This document shows positions 1 to 12,658 of a stretch of DNA of 64,000 bases, one piece after another (position 1 is the first letter of the stretch; each line of letters begins with the position of its first letter). The notes under the pieces were generated by a model, which was not told the origin of the DNA, did not search any database, and saw only the letters and a list, made by a program, of their open reading frames with translations. Source of the DNA: Ridgeia piscesae (taxonomy: Eukaryota > Annelida > Polychaeta > Sabellida > Siboglinidae). The stretch spans positions 112,001-176,000 of the forward strand of contig JAODUO010000139.1 of the NCBI GenBank assembly GCA_025642075.2, read 5' to 3'. The position numbers and the translations under genes were made by a program.

Positions 1-74
1 AGAAAGAGATGTTGTGATTTCTAATGCACCATATTTGTTGGTTTACTTAAAGTATTTTTTTATCGATAATAGTC

Positions 75-237
75 GCTTCTCTCACACAGTGGCGAATATC
101 CTTGCGAATGTAAAAATTTGATATTCGCGGCAAATTCGTCAAAAATTATACGATTGGCCAGGAGAATTACTGAAACAAATGAGGCCTTACAAATGGTTAC
201 GAATGTTTGCGAATTTCTTACGAATCCTTGCGAATTT
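75..237 (+). mobile_element. Solo left end of a Harbinger-like transposon (unit 1)
   Basis: Begins with the same 25 bases as the terminal inverted repeat at 8490 (starts GCTTCTCTCACACAG) and continues with GCGAAT-type subterminal motifs. Around 237 it switches to unrelated sequence (TATTTGACCTTTGC). There is no transposase and no right end. Confidence 0.85.
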
Positions 238-620
238 GTATTTGACCTTTGCTGACCTTTGTATCTGCCATTTTTTAAATTACGGCTGTTAAAAGGAATT
301 TTGTCCATATCTTGAAAGTGCTTAGGTCAGAACTGCTATGTTTGTGTTAAAATGTAAGATTTTCAAGGTAATGATTTCCAATGTTCTCCAACATTAATAT
401 CCGCCATTTTTAAAGATGGCGCCTTTCAAGGCAAATTTTCTTCAAATTTTAAGAACTAAATTACCTAGAGAGATAATGTTGGTGTCTACATTAATGTTTT
501 ATGTGCTGCTATCTTAAATATGCTACTTTTGGTCTTGTCGGACATTTCTATCGATCTTTTTCAAACTGACAACAAAAATGGCGGTTATTTTCTACAATGG
601 CTACCATCAGATGCAGTTGT
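238..620. other. Intronic sequence of unit 1, no gene seen
   Basis: Unique sequence between the Harbinger end and the pyrimidine tract, repeated at 4415-4800. It contains several short GCCATTTTTAAA-like stretches. No supported open frame or splice-bounded exon was found. Confidence 0.6.
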
Positions 621-1364
621 ACTCCATCTCACTCCAACTCGTTCTTTGCCTCTGTCTCCGTCTCACTCTTTTCGTTTCTCTCTCTGTCTTTGTCGCTTTC
701 TCTCTCTCTGTTTTTCTCCCTTTCTCCATCTCTCCTCTCTCAATCTCTTCACGTCTCTGACTCTCTTTCTCTGTCTCTCCATGTCTCCGTATCTCTCTCT
801 GAGTGTCTGTGTCTCTCTCTCTGTTGCTCTCCCGCTCTCTCTCCAACTCACTCTACATGTCTTCCTTCATCTCTTCTCTCCTCTCTCCCCCTCTCTCCCC
901 CTCTCTCTCCCCCTCTGCCTCTCTCTCCCTCTCTCTCCCCCTCCCCCCTCTCTCCCACTCTCTCTTCCCCGTCTCTCTTCCCCCTCTCTCTTCCCCCTCT
1001 CTCTTCCCCCTTTCTCCCCCTCTCTCCCCCTCTCTCTCCCTCCCCCTCTCTCCCCCTCCCTCTCTCCCTCTCTCTCCCCCTTTCCCCCTCCCCTCTCTCC
1101 CCCTCTCTCCCCCTCTCTCCCCTCTCTCCCCTCTCTCCCCCTCTCTCTCCCCCTCTCTCTCCCCTCTCTTCCCCTCCCCTCTCTCTCCCTCTCTCCCCCC
1201 TCTCTCTTTCCCCCTCTCTCCCCCTCTCCCTCCCCTCTCCCTCTCTTTCCCCCTCACTCTCCGTCCACCCCCTCTCTCCCCCTCCCCCTCTCTCTACCCC
1301 TCTCTCCCACCATATCTCTCTCCTCTCTCCTCTCTCTCGCTTCTCTCGCTCTCTCGCTCTCTCG

Positions 1365-1408
<44 letters not shown>
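621..1408 (+). repeat. Long polypyrimidine (CT-rich) tract, unit 1
   Basis: Nearly 800 bases almost free of purines on the plus strand, built of CTCTCTCCCC variants and ending in a pure (CT)n run. It is intronic for the NLR gene. It produces long Ser/Leu/Pro open frames on the plus strand and Arg/Glu/Gly frames on the minus strand that are not genes. Confidence 0.95.
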
Positions 1409-1412
<4 letters not shown>

Positions 1413-2661
1413 ACAATTATCCCATGAAAACCTTTTGATAAGATACAGAGTCTCGGCGTTCCTCAATCCATGTGATCGATTTTCTTTTAAATAGGCTTCA
1501 GTTTGTAAAAATAGGTGACAACTTATCATCATCAGTTACATTATCTACTGGCACGCCTCAAGGCTGTGTTCTGTCACCAATGTTATATTCTCTTTTTACA
1601 CATGATTGCTTATCTAGTCACGTACGTACTAAAATACTGACATTTGCCAATGACTCTACAGTGATTTGGCTAATAACAAATTCTGATGAATCTGAATATC
1701 GGGATCAAGTAAACAAACTCATCTGTTGGTGCAACGTTAAAAATCTGGAACTTAATGTAAATAAAACGAAAGAAATGATTGTGGATTTTAGGAGAAAGAA
1801 ATCTTCTTCTCCCTCGCCTCTTGTGACAGATGGCAGGACAGTTGATTTCGTCCAACATTTCAAATTTCTTGGTTCTACAATCTCCAGTAATCTTAACTTG
1901 GAGCTAAATGTTGTTAATATTGTCAAAAAGGCCCAGCAGCGGCTGTACTTGTTAAGAAGGTTAAGATCGTTTGGTTTGACCTCACAGGTCATGCTCAACT
2001 TTTACAGAGCTGTAATCGAGAGTGTTCTGATATATATTCTATCACAGTATGGTATGGGTCGATTACACAGAAGGAAACGCTCAGATTAAACAAAGTTGTG
2101 AAAACTGCTTCCAGAATCATCGGCAGAGAACTTCCCAGTCTTGAAATACTGTATCAGCAGCGCCTGTTAGGAAAAGCCACTCTCATCTCTCAAGATTCAT
2201 CCCATCTTGCCCATGACCTATTTGAACCTCTTCCATCTAGTCGCCGATTCAGATCCATAAAAACCAGGACCAACCGCTTTAGTACTAGCTTTTTCCCCTT
2301 AGAACACATTCCACTTTCTGATGAGTTTTTAGTGTGTATATTTTATCATAATTTATTATGTATTATTTTATTTCATATTTTACATTTTAAGCTAATATAT
2401 TTCTACTAGATCATATCAATTATTTATCGATGTTATAAAGAAAAGTTTTTTTATTCAGACCTTTTATGTGATTGTTCTTATTTATTTATTTATTTTATTT
2501 AAAGCAGTAGTATGTTTTATCATCATTGTTTGATGCAAGTGAATGTATTGTCATGTGAATGTACTAGTACGACGACCAATATCATTACACATTCCAATGT
2601 TTCATTGTAACTACAATGTGAACACTGGGCAATAAAGCTATCTTGTCTTATCTTATCTTTT
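1409..2661 (+). pseudogene. L2/CR1-type LINE, 5'-truncated reverse transcriptase remnant (unit 1)
   Basis: The frame from 1472 reads RT fingers and palm: LNRLQFVKIG, then TGTPQGCVLSP, then the catalytic region as TFANDST where FADD or YADD is expected, then KTKEMIVDFRRK and HFKFLGSTIS. The thumb-like part with PSLEILYQQRL and PSSRRFRSIKTRTNR follows in another frame from 2098, so there is a frameshift near 2040-2095. The 3' end has AATAAAGC and a TCTTATCTTATC tail, as in L2-type elements. Endonuclease and upstream RT are missing. It cannot move by itself because of the Asp-to-Asn change, frameshift and truncation. Confidence 0.9.
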
Positions 2662-3285
<624 letters not shown>

Positions 3286-3310
3286 AATTATTTATCTGTC
3301 TTGTGAGCAG

Positions 3311-3373
3311 ATGTTCAAAAACAGCAAGGTGAATCTCTGTCTCAGCTGCAGGAGCAACAGGAACAAGTGAAAG
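3311..3373 (+). CDS. NLR exon, Gln/Glu-rich coiled-coil-like segment, copy 1
   Basis: This 63-base exon is bounded by GAGCAG upstream and GTATGC downstream, phase 1 at both ends. With the previous G it reads D-VQKQQGESLSQLQEQQ and on to EQVK, 21 residues with no aromatic and spaced Val/Leu residues, compatible with a short coiled coil. The same exon with the same splice sites recurs at 7607 with one replacement, so the coding frame survived duplication. The phase matches the linker exon at 13679 and the entry of the NACHT exon at 15221, which supports membership of the NLR gene. No named domain is recognised. Confidence 0.7.
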
Positions 3374-4177
3374 GTATGCATGGACTGTTTCAGAGTAACC
3401 TTCATCAGTATTGTCTTAACCGGATACATTTCAAAATAAATTAGTTCATATTTCAGTGTGATTTGAAACCATGTACCCTATTTTATAAGAATAACATTAA
3501 AATGCTCCAAGTAGTGTACAGATCACACATTAACGAAAAGAATTGCAGTCAATGGCCAACACGTTTGTGTTTTTAGATATTGGAAATGTCACGACGACAC
3601 ATGTTTTGTTATGCTGTTGTTGAAGTTTCTTGTGTGATATAATTTTTTTAAACTAGAAATGACAAATTATTCTTTTTTATGGAAATATATCATGGTTATA
3701 TGGTTGATGATGCCATAAGTTCATTGAATCTTCAGCCAAAAGAACTAAAAGTTCCTGTTCACTTCCTCTACACCTGCCCCCACCACACATCTACTTGACA
3801 TGTTATTGCATTATTGTTTTTAACACAGCAATAACAAAAGGTATCTATGATTTCTTATATAGATTTTTTGTGCTACAGGAACTTTTATATTCCTGCCTGA
3901 TGGGAGTCTCTGAAATTCAATGTTCAGTGGGTGATAAAAAATTGTGAAGTTGTGAGATTCTTTCATAGCTAGAGCGGAATCTTAGAGAGTAGACAGCTGT
4001 CTGTGTTGTTGACAGATGAGATTGCTACATTAACAACCTGACTAAGGTTTGTCTTTTGCTTGATGGTACGATGTCTAAACCAAATTATGATGTTAAATGA
4101 TAAGATGCTTTCAACAAGAGTTCTGTATGCCAGTTCAAGGACATTAGCTGACTTCAAAGCTATTGAGTTTCCTAAGT
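3374..4177 (+). other. Intron after exon copy 1, no gene seen
   Basis: AT-rich intron repeated at 7670-8417. It includes about 60 bases (near 3775-3835) absent from the second copy, and near 3980-4150 a minus-strand stretch reading LAYRTLVESILSFNIIIWF that resembles the end of a LINE reverse transcriptase (compare YRAVIESVL in the L2 copy). That makes it an old RT relic, weakly supported. Confidence 0.45.
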
Positions 4178-4251
4178 AGAAAGAGATGTTGTGATTTCTA
4201 ATGCACCATATTTGTTGGTTTATTTAAAGTATTTTTTTATCGATAATAGTC

Positions 4252-4414
4252 GCTTCTCTCACACAGTGGCGAATATCCTTGCGAATGTAAAAATTTGATA
4301 TTCGCGGCAAATTCGTCAAAAATTATACGATTGGCCAGGAGAATTACTGAAACAAATGAGGCCTTACAAATGGTTTCGAATGTTTGCGAATTTTTTACGA
4401 ATCCTTGCGAATTT
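4252..4414 (+). mobile_element. Solo left end of a Harbinger-like transposon (unit 2)
   Basis: Same fragment as at 75-237 with the same right breakpoint, so the truncation preceded the duplication of units 1 and 2. Confidence 0.85.
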
Positions 4415-4801
4415 GTATTTGACCTTTGCTGACCTTTGTATCCGCCATTTTTTAAATTACGGCTGTTAAAAGGAATTTTGTCCATATCTTGAAAGTGCTT
4501 AGGTCAGAACTGCTATGTTTGTGTTAAAATGTAAGATTTTCAAGGTAATGATTTCCAATGTTCTCCAACATTAATATCCGCCATTTTTAAAGATGGCGCC
4601 TTTCAATGCAAATGGTCTTCACATTTTAAGAACTAAATTACCTAGAGAGATAATGTTGGTGTCGAAATTAATCTTTTATGTGCTGCTATCTTAAATATGC
4701 TACTTTTGATCTTGTCGGACATTTCTATCGATCTTTTTCAAACTGACAACAAAAATGGCGGTTATTTTCTACAATGGCTACCATCAGATGCAGTTGTACT
4801 C

Positions 4802-5450
4802 CATCTCACTCCAACTCTTTCTTTGCCTCTGTCTCCGTCTCACTCTTTTCATTTCTCTCTCTGTCTTTGTCGCTTTCTTTCTCTGTTTTTCTCCCTTTCT
4901 CCATCTCTCCTCTCTCACTCTCTTCATGTCTCTGACTCTCTTTCTCTGTCTCTCCATGTCTCCGTATCTCTCTCTGAGTGTCTGTGTGTGTCTCTCTCTC
5001 TCTGTTGCTCTCCCGCTCTCTCTCCAACGCACTCTACATGTCTCCTTCTCTCTTCATCTCTCTCTCTCCCCCTCTCTCCCCCTCTGCCTCTCTCTCCTCT
5101 CTCTCCCCTCCCCCCTCCCTCCCCTCTCTCTCCCCTCTCCCCCTCTCTCCCCCTCTCCCCCTCTCTCCCCCCTCTCTCTCCCTCCCCCTCTCTCCCCCTC
5201 CTTCTCTCCTCTCTTCCCCCTCTCCGCCTCCCCTCTCTCTCCCTCTCTCCCTCTCTCCCCTCTCTCTACCCCTCCCTCTCTCTCCACCTCTCTCTCCCCT
5301 ATCTCCTCCCCTCTCTCGCCCTCTCTCTCCCCTCTCTCCCCCTCTTTCTCTTTCCCCCTCTCTCCTCCTCCCCCTCTCCCCCCTCTCTACCCCTCTCTCT
5401 CTCCCCCACCATATCTCTCTCTCTCGCTCTCTCGCTCTCTCGCTCTCTCG

Positions 5451-5514
<64 letters not shown>
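4802..5514 (+). repeat. Long polypyrimidine (CT-rich) tract, unit 2
   Basis: Counterpart of 621-1408, about 75 bases shorter, with a different arrangement of CTCTCCCC runs and the same terminal pure (CT)n next to the LINE. Confidence 0.95.
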
Positions 5515-5518
<4 letters not shown>

Positions 5519-6824
5519 ACAATTATTTATCCCATGAAAACCTTTTGATAAGATACAGAGTCTCAGTGTTCCTCAATCAATGTGTCTGTGGATACTCGAT
5601 TTTCTTTTAAATAGGCTTCAGTTTGTAAAAATAGGTGACAACTTATCATCATCAGTTACATTATCTACTGGCACGCCTCAAGGCTGTGTTCTGTCACCAA
5701 TGTTATATTCTCTTTTTACACATGATTGCTTTTCTAGTCACGTACGTACTAAAATACTGCCATTTGCCAATGACACTACAGTGATAGGGCTAATAACAAA
5801 TTCTGATGAATCTGAATATCGGGATCAAGTAAACAAACTCATCAGTTGGTGCAACGATAACAATCTGGAACTTAATGTAAATAAAACGAAATAAATGATT
5901 GTGGATTTTAGGAGAAAGAAATCTTCTCCCTCGCCTCTTGTGATAGATGGCAGGACAGTTGATTTCGTCCAACATTTCAAATTCCTTTGTTCTACAATCT
6001 CCAGTAATCTGAAATGGGAGCTAAATGTTGTTAATATTGTCAAAAAGGCCCAGCAGCGGCTGTACTTGTTAAGAAGGTTAAGATCGTTTGGTTTGACCTC
6101 ACAGGTCATGCTCAACTTTTACAGAGCTGTAATCGAGATTGTTCTGTTATTTTCTATCACAGTATGGTTTGGGTCGATTACACAGAAGGAAACGCTCAGA
6201 TTAAACAGAGTTGTGAAAACTGCTTCCCGAATCATCGGCAGAGAACTTCCCAGTCTTGAAATACTGTATCAGCAGCGCCTGTTAGGAAAAGCCAATCTCA
6301 TCTCTCAAGATTCATCCCATCCTGCCCATGACCTATTTGAACCTCTTCCATCTAGTCGCCGATTCAGATCCATAAAAACCAGGACCAACCGCTTTAGTGC
6401 TAGCTTTTTCCCCTTAGCCATTCAAACCCTGTCAAAACAGAAGTGATTTTTCTCCCACCCGCAGCAAACACATTCCACTTTCTGATGAGTTTTAGTGTGT
6501 ATATTTTATCATAATTTATTATGTATTATTTTATTTCATATTTTACATTTTAAGCTAATATATTTCTACTAGATCATATCAATTATTTATCGATGTTATA
6601 AAGAAAAGTTTTTTATTCAGACCTTTTATGTGATTGTTCTTATTTATTTATTTATTTTATTTAAAGCAGTAGTATATTTTATCATCATTGTTTGGTGCAA
6701 GTGAATGTATTGTCATGTGAATGTACTAGTACGACGACCAATATCATTACACATTCCAATGTTTCATTGTAACTACAATGTGAACACCGGGCAATAAAGC
6801 TATCTTGTCTTATCTTATCTTTTT
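5515..6824 (+). pseudogene. L2/CR1-type LINE, 5'-truncated reverse transcriptase remnant (unit 2)
   Basis: Copy of 1409-2661. It shares the catalytic change (PFANDTT) and the same 5' truncation point next to (CT)n. Its own damage differs: an in-frame TAA at 5892-5894 interrupts the RT between NVNKTK and MIVDFRRK, while from 5895 to 6446 the frame runs through to the C-terminal part that is frameshifted in unit 1. The 3' tail is again TCTTATCTTATC. Confidence 0.9.
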
Positions 6825-7606
<782 letters not shown>

Positions 7607-7669
7607 ATGTTCAAAAACAGCACGGTGAATCTCTGTCTCAGCTGCAGGAGCAACAGGAACAAGTGAAAG
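7607..7669 (+). CDS. NLR exon, Gln/Glu-rich coiled-coil-like segment, copy 2
   Basis: 63 bases, phase 1-1, acceptor GAGCAG, donor GTATGC. It matches the exon at 3311 except for CAA to CAC (Gln to His). Spliced after copy 1 it would add a second 21-residue Q/E-rich segment; spliced alone it gives a shorter stalk. Both keep the frame into the 13679 exon. Confidence 0.7.
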
Positions 7670-8417
7670 GTATGCATGGACTGTTTCAGAGTAACCTTCA
7701 ACCTTCATCAGTATTGTCTTAACCGGGTAAATTTCAAAATAAATTAGTTCATATTTCAGTGTGATTTGAAACCATGTACCCTATTTTATAAGAATAACAT
7801 TAAAATGCTCCAAGTAGTGAACAGATCACACATTAACGAAAAGAATTGCAGTCAATGGCCAACACGTTTGTGTTTTTAGATATTGGAAATGTCACGACGA
7901 CACATGTTTTGTGATGCTGTTGTTGAAGTTTCTTGTGTGATATAAAAAAATTATAACTAGAAATGACAAATTATTCTTTTTTATGGAAATATATCATGGT
8001 TATATGGTTGATGATGCCATAAGTCCATTGAATCTTCGGCCAAAAGAACTAAAAGTTCCTGTTCACTTCCTCTACAAAAGGTACATATGATTTCTTATAT
8101 AGATTTTTTGTGCTACAGGAACTTTTATATTCCTGCCTGATGGGAGTCTCTGAAATTCAATGTTCAGTGGGTGATAAAAAATTGTGAAGTTGTGAGATTC
8201 TTTCGTAGCTAGAGCGGTATCTTAGAGAGTAGACAGCTGTCTATATTGCTGACAGATGAGACTGCTATATTAACAACCTGACTAAGGTTTGTCTTTTGCT
8301 TGATGGTACAATGTCTAAACCAAATTATGATGTTAAATGATAAGATGCTTTCAACAAGAATTCTGTATGCTAGTTCAAGGGCATTAGCTGACTTCAAAGG
8401 TACTGAGTTTCCTAAGT
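7670..8417 (+). other. Intron after exon copy 2, no gene seen
   Basis: Counterpart of 3374-4177, with the same minus-strand RT-like relic near 8209-8397 and small deletions relative to unit 1. Confidence 0.45.
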
Positions 8418-8652
8418 AGAAAGAGATGTTGTGATTTCTAATGCACCATATTTGTTGGTTTATTTAAAGTTTTTTTATTGATAATAGTCGCTTCTCTCAC
8501 ACAGTGGCGAATATCCTTGTAAATGTAAAAATTTGATATTCGCGGCAAATTCGCCAAAAATTATACAATTGGCCAGGAGAATTACTGAAACAAATGAGAC
8601 CTTACAAATGGTTACGAATGCTTGCGAATTTCTTACGAATCCTTGCGAATTT
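8418..8652 (+). repeat. Tandem unit 3, truncated start
   Basis: Homology to positions 1-237 and 4178-4414 resumes here and ends at 8652, inside transposon sequence. Units 1 and 2 leave the transposon at that point, while this copy continues into a complete Harbinger element. Confidence 0.88.
8490..8514 (+). repeat. Left terminal inverted repeat of the Harbinger element
   Basis: 25 bases, exact reverse complement of 10940-10964. Confidence 0.9.
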
Positions 8653-8790
8653 CTTACAAAGCTTACGACTACTTAACAATCAATTTGCCGAATTTCTTGT
8701 GAATCCTTTGCGAATGTTAAGAATACTTATGAATGCCCTTGCGAATTTTGCGAATGCTTGCGAACGCCTTATGAATGAAACGACTACACA
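8530..8790 (+). repeat. Left subterminal GCGAAT repeat cluster
   Basis: More than ten copies of TGCGAAT, TACGAAT and close variants (such as CTTGCGAATTTCTTACGAAT) at irregular spacing just inside the left end. Subterminal repeats of this kind are often transposase binding sites in DNA transposons; that role is inferred here. Confidence 0.75.
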
Positions 8791-9051
8791 ACGCATGCGT
8801 GGCGAAACCCCTTGCCAATGTTTCGCTGTGTCACTTTTATTCGCCAGGCTATCTTAAAAACATTACAACATTAAACATTAAGTCCCAACATATAATAAGC
8901 CACAAATTATATGTATATTTTAAATACATTAAAATCCTAAAATATATTTCAGTCATAAAATGTCTCAGTCCCATAATACAGTAGGTGCCCAAAACAAATA
9001 TATTCTAATTCACTGAAAAGAACTCGAAGAGTTTAGTTTGTTGAAGACTTC

Positions 9052-10365
9052 TTACACCATGTTGTCCTGCCATGGGACTGATCCTGCTGGGCTGTTGAAG
9101 TACAGCTTCAGATATTCCCTTTCTTGCTTGGCCTTGGTGGACTCTCTTGTTGGGCCTCTTGCTTGTTCCATGTCATGCATGTTAGCATTACGCCGCCAAT
9201 CGCCAGGGATGAGGTTGCCGTTGGCATCCTCCTGGTCTACCAGTGCTTGATGGTGGCCAGGATACCTGCTATGCATCATGTTGTGCAGTACCATGCATGT
9301 CTTGACGATGAGCTGCACTGTCTCAGTTCTCTGCTGCATGGTGGTGAGAAGGACTTGCAAGCAAAGAGCCATGATGCCAAATGCGTTCTCCACAACACAT
9401 TGCCCACAGGATATGAGGTAACTTGCTATCTTCTCCTCATAGGTCATATTCCTGCGTGAGTACGGCTTCATCATATATGACTTCAGGGCGAATGCGTCAT
9501 CACTCAGCATGAAATATGGATGTGGTCTGTCGTCATTTGGAAGATGCTCATCGACAGGCAGGTTGATCTCTCCACTCTGAAGGACTTCTGCCAGTTCCGA
9601 AGCGTTGTAGATCTGGGCATCAGACTGAGAAACAACACCACCAACATCAGCCCAAAAGAAGCGGTAATTGGCATCCACCAATGCCAACAGCACGATGGAA
9701 AAGAAACCGTTGTTGTTGAAGTACTCAGATCCGGAATGAGGGGGTTTCTTGATGGCAACGTGCTTGCTGTCAAGGGCACCGCAAGCGTGGGGCACATTCC
9801 AGCATCTCTGGAACTCTTCAGCGATGGCTTTCCACTCATCTTTGGTCATAGGTGCCGGAACAGCTTCATCAAGGACCTCATCAATGATGGCTTGGCACAC
9901 CTCTGGCAAAAACAGGCTGATGCTGTTGTCTCCGACATGGAAGCTGTACCCAATGAGTTCCCAGTTGCCAAATGGCGCAGCGTCACAGCTAACTTCAGGC
10001 CAGGTTCTATGGCATCACGGTACGAGGTGTTCTGCTTGGTGATGCGCAGCCTGAGGCGGTCCAACAGCTCATCAAACAAGGCAGGCTGCGATCTGGTGAA
10101 GTTCTTGAACCTGTCCGGGTCTCTCTGCCGAAGACTCTCCATCAGGTTGTAGTAGCGCGAGTGCCGCAACCTCTCCGTGTGACAGCCAGTCCCTCACCCA
10201 ACATGACCTTTGCCTTGTTTGTCTGCGTCTTCTACGTTGGGTCTGACGCAGCTGCCTTCTTTCTTGTTCTTCTTGCTGCAGAGCAACAACAGCAACTTGT
10301 GTGACAACAGCATGGTGAGAAACCAGCAATGCCAGTGTTGCCACGTGCCTTGCAACCTCAGCCAT
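9052..10365 (-). pseudogene. Harbinger transposase (HARBI1-like DDE nuclease), two frameshifts
   Basis: Read on the minus strand from MAEVARHV at 10365 to the stop at 9052. The N-terminal part has a Q/R-rich run and CWVRDWLS. A one-base shift near 10180 leads to RYYNLMESLRQRDPDRF, and another near 9945 leads to SFHVGDNSISLFLPEVCQAI. The catalytic core follows: GALDSKHVAIKKP (first Asp), LVDANYRFFWADVG (second Asp) and CVVENAFGIMA (Glu), then KTCMVLHNMMHSRYP. All three DDE residues are present, so damage is limited to two frame changes that could be real or assembly errors. It would cut and paste its own element in the nucleus. The companion Myb-like gene usual in Harbinger elements was not found. 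Confidence 0.85.
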
Positions 10366-10439
10366 GGCTGAACTAAAATGTATATAGGACAAAGGAAGAT
10401 GGGGTCTTTTATACCATTTTGGCTACCCTAGTGGCCTCA

Positions 10440-10930
10440 GCTGCGGCGAATGTGCAATATTCGCATTCAAATCGCCAGGAATTAGCAAAGCATTTGCAAG
10501 ACAATCTTAACGTTTGCATGTCATTCTCAAGCATTTGCAAGTACTCGCAAGTGTTGGCAAGCCATTCGCAAGCAATCCCAATGCGTTCTCAAGAAAATGG
10601 CTCAAAAATCGTAACCGATTTCCTTTATTCGTAATGGGTTCACAAGCATTCGCAACGTTTTGTTTGCATTCGTATGGATGAATGCTAGCAAATCCTTACA
10701 AATGCCTTATGATCACTACAAATGCCTTGCCATCAATAAGAATGTCTTGCGATTGCTTACGAAAATGTTGCGAAAACAATAAGAATATGCTTTCCTAGCG
10801 AATTTTAGGAGCATGTTCCTAATATTCGCAACACCCCATGAATCACCACGAATGCTTACGAACACCTACGAATGTCTGGCGATCACTTTCTGATCATTGC
10901 GAATTGGTGGCGAATTGCATTCGTAAGCCC
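10440..10930 (+). repeat. Right subterminal GCGAAT/ATTCGCA repeat cluster
   Basis: About 490 bases with some 25 copies of motifs such as GCGAAT, ATTCGCA, CTTACGAA and CAAGCATTTGCAAG, in both orientations, between the transposase start and the right terminal repeat. Confidence 0.75.
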
Positions 10931-10939
10931 ATTCACCAT

Positions 10940-10964
10940 ATATTCGCCACTGTGTGAGAGAAGC
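10940..10964 (-). repeat. Right terminal inverted repeat of the Harbinger element
   Basis: Exact reverse complement of 8490-8514. Confidence 0.9.
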
Positions 10965-10970
10965 ATAAGT

Positions 10971-11490
10971 ATTTCTAACTGTTAACTTCCTGTGAGCTAT
11001 CACTACTGACCTTTCTGCATATCTTTCCCTGCCGTTGACAATACCCAATTCCGTGGTTTTCATTACATTTAATTCAAGAAACATTGTATTTAATATACAA
11101 ATCTGAAGATGTTTTTAGAGAAATGGAATATTAATCTTTCAGACAATCAACAAGAGCCAGGGCAATATAATTTGTATTGAGAAACGTATGGAGGAAGAAT
11201 GAACTCATGACAGGCTCAAATGTTCATAGCTATTTTGTTAGATAATACATCCTGTACAGGCCATTCAGACTGACCTGCTGTGGTAGATCACACAGAAACT
11301 GCTTTATCCACAGAAGGAGATCAGACGTTAGTCTCAGTCTAACAGTGTCTGAATCAAATCATGATGTATAGTTTGAAAAGCAGACATATCGATGAAAAGA
11401 ACTCTGATAGAAGTAGCTGCTTTATCTAAGTGACTAGCAATTAGATTTTCCAGAGTCAGACTTGCATCCTTGCAACATCAGCAAAAGTAC
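10971..11490 (-). pseudogene. Decayed LINE reverse transcriptase fragment (CR1/L2-like)
   Basis: On the minus strand, 11480 to 11260 reads TLENLIASHLDKAATS, then a motif-A-like VLFIDMSAFQTIHHDLIQ; 11085 to 10990 reads FLELNVMKTTELGIVNG, the segment that follows the catalytic box in CR1/L2 elements. Stops and frame changes are frequent. It abuts the right end of the Harbinger element. Confidence 0.65.
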
Positions 11491-11494
11491 AATG

Positions 11495-11815
11495 TGCTTT
11501 TAACATGATAATTCACCACACAGTAACTTGATGCTGCTAATTAATTACCCAGGGGTAGTAGAAATGCAAAGCACTACTTACCTTGATAATCCCGTGGTAT
11601 AATCCACTACTATATGGCAATGTTCAGCTGCAAATTAATCAAAAGTACAATACCGTGTTTGCTGTGACAATCCTGTCCACCATACAGTAGATTATTGCTG
11701 CTAATTAATCAGTAAAAGTATAATGCGTTTTTTTACCATGATGATTCTATAGTATAAACCACCACATAGCAATTTAGCTGCTTATGAATCAGTAAAAGTA
11801 TTGCAACACATAAAG
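11495..11815 (+). repeat. Degenerate short tandem repeat, about 4 copies of 75-100 bases
   Basis: Copies share ACCATGATAATTC-like starts, CCACTA or CCACCACATAGCAAT in the middle and GCTGCTAATTAATCAGTAAA ends; the last three begin near 11579, 11660 and 11735. No coding content was seen. Confidence 0.55.
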
Positions 11816-12658
11816 GCAGCACAAAATTGACCAGTACCACAGCTGTTGTGACATGATTGTGATTTGGCGCATTACCATGCTCAACACTAGAGGCGCCAGA
11901 GGTGCATATGCGGCACATAGGGACGTCTGAGAGTTGGGTCTCTTTACATGGAGTCACTGATATTATGCATTGATATGCAATATGATGCAGTGATTATCTC
12001 ATGGAAACCTCCATCTTCTATATTCAGTTTTATTGTAACTTAATTAAGTCTTACGAATATCATAATTGCACTTAATCCTAACATTGGGATACACCGTGCT
12101 GTAATTGCCTAAATTATATAACACATTGTGTTCACTGATATATCTACTGATCTGCCACGTACACATATATATCAGTATACATAAGTAATTATCACATATG
12201 ACCGGCATATTCATAAAGCTGCATAATGTCAAAAGTACACACTATTGTGAATACTCTTTATTCCTAATCCATACATTTGTTCTTGCTATTCTCCAGAAAA
12301 TGTTGGTCGTGCAATATAATACTATAGAGCAACTTCCTGCACCGCCCTGACTACTGATGATTTACTTAAATTACTGAACAGCCGGCATCTGTCTATGAGC
12401 TACTGTCAGTCCAACTGGGAGTAAGCTACGACTGTGTGTAGCAAGCACACTATTTAATTATTGATTGCACTTAGTGCCGCTGCTACAACAGTCCAGATTC
12501 AGCACAGTGCTATCAACGTCCCATGTAGGTATGTTGGGTGTGGTCACTGTGGTGTATATGTCATCAAATAATTACTTCACCAGGTGCTGTTCTATGCACA
12601 GTATGTGGCCCAACCACATACATCTGTGTTAGTTTGCAATATCTGTGATGTCTCTGCT
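11816..12658. other. Intronic sequence, nothing recognised
   Basis: AT-rich, no long open frame, no convincing splice-bounded exon and no transposon ends were seen. Confidence 0.5.

Larger units (their letters stand above)
8490..10964 (-). mobile_element. PIF/Harbinger-type DNA transposon, near full length
   Basis: A 25-base perfect terminal inverted repeat lies at 8490-8514 and 10940-10964 (left end starts GCTTCTCTCACACAG). Dense GCGAAT-type motifs lie inside each end, with one transposase gene on the minus strand between them. The length of about 2.5 kb fits the superfamily. A clear 3-bp target duplication is not visible (flanks GTC and ATA), which may mean the two flanks were rearranged after insertion. 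The left flank is NLR tandem-unit sequence and the right flank is a LINE relic. Confidence 0.85.

Noticed and set aside
520..1494. Long Ser/Leu/Pro-rich frames on plus and Arg/Glu-rich frames on minus (also 4697-5610 and 2643-3370)
   Set aside because: They are translations of CT-rich simple sequence and are open in several frames at once.
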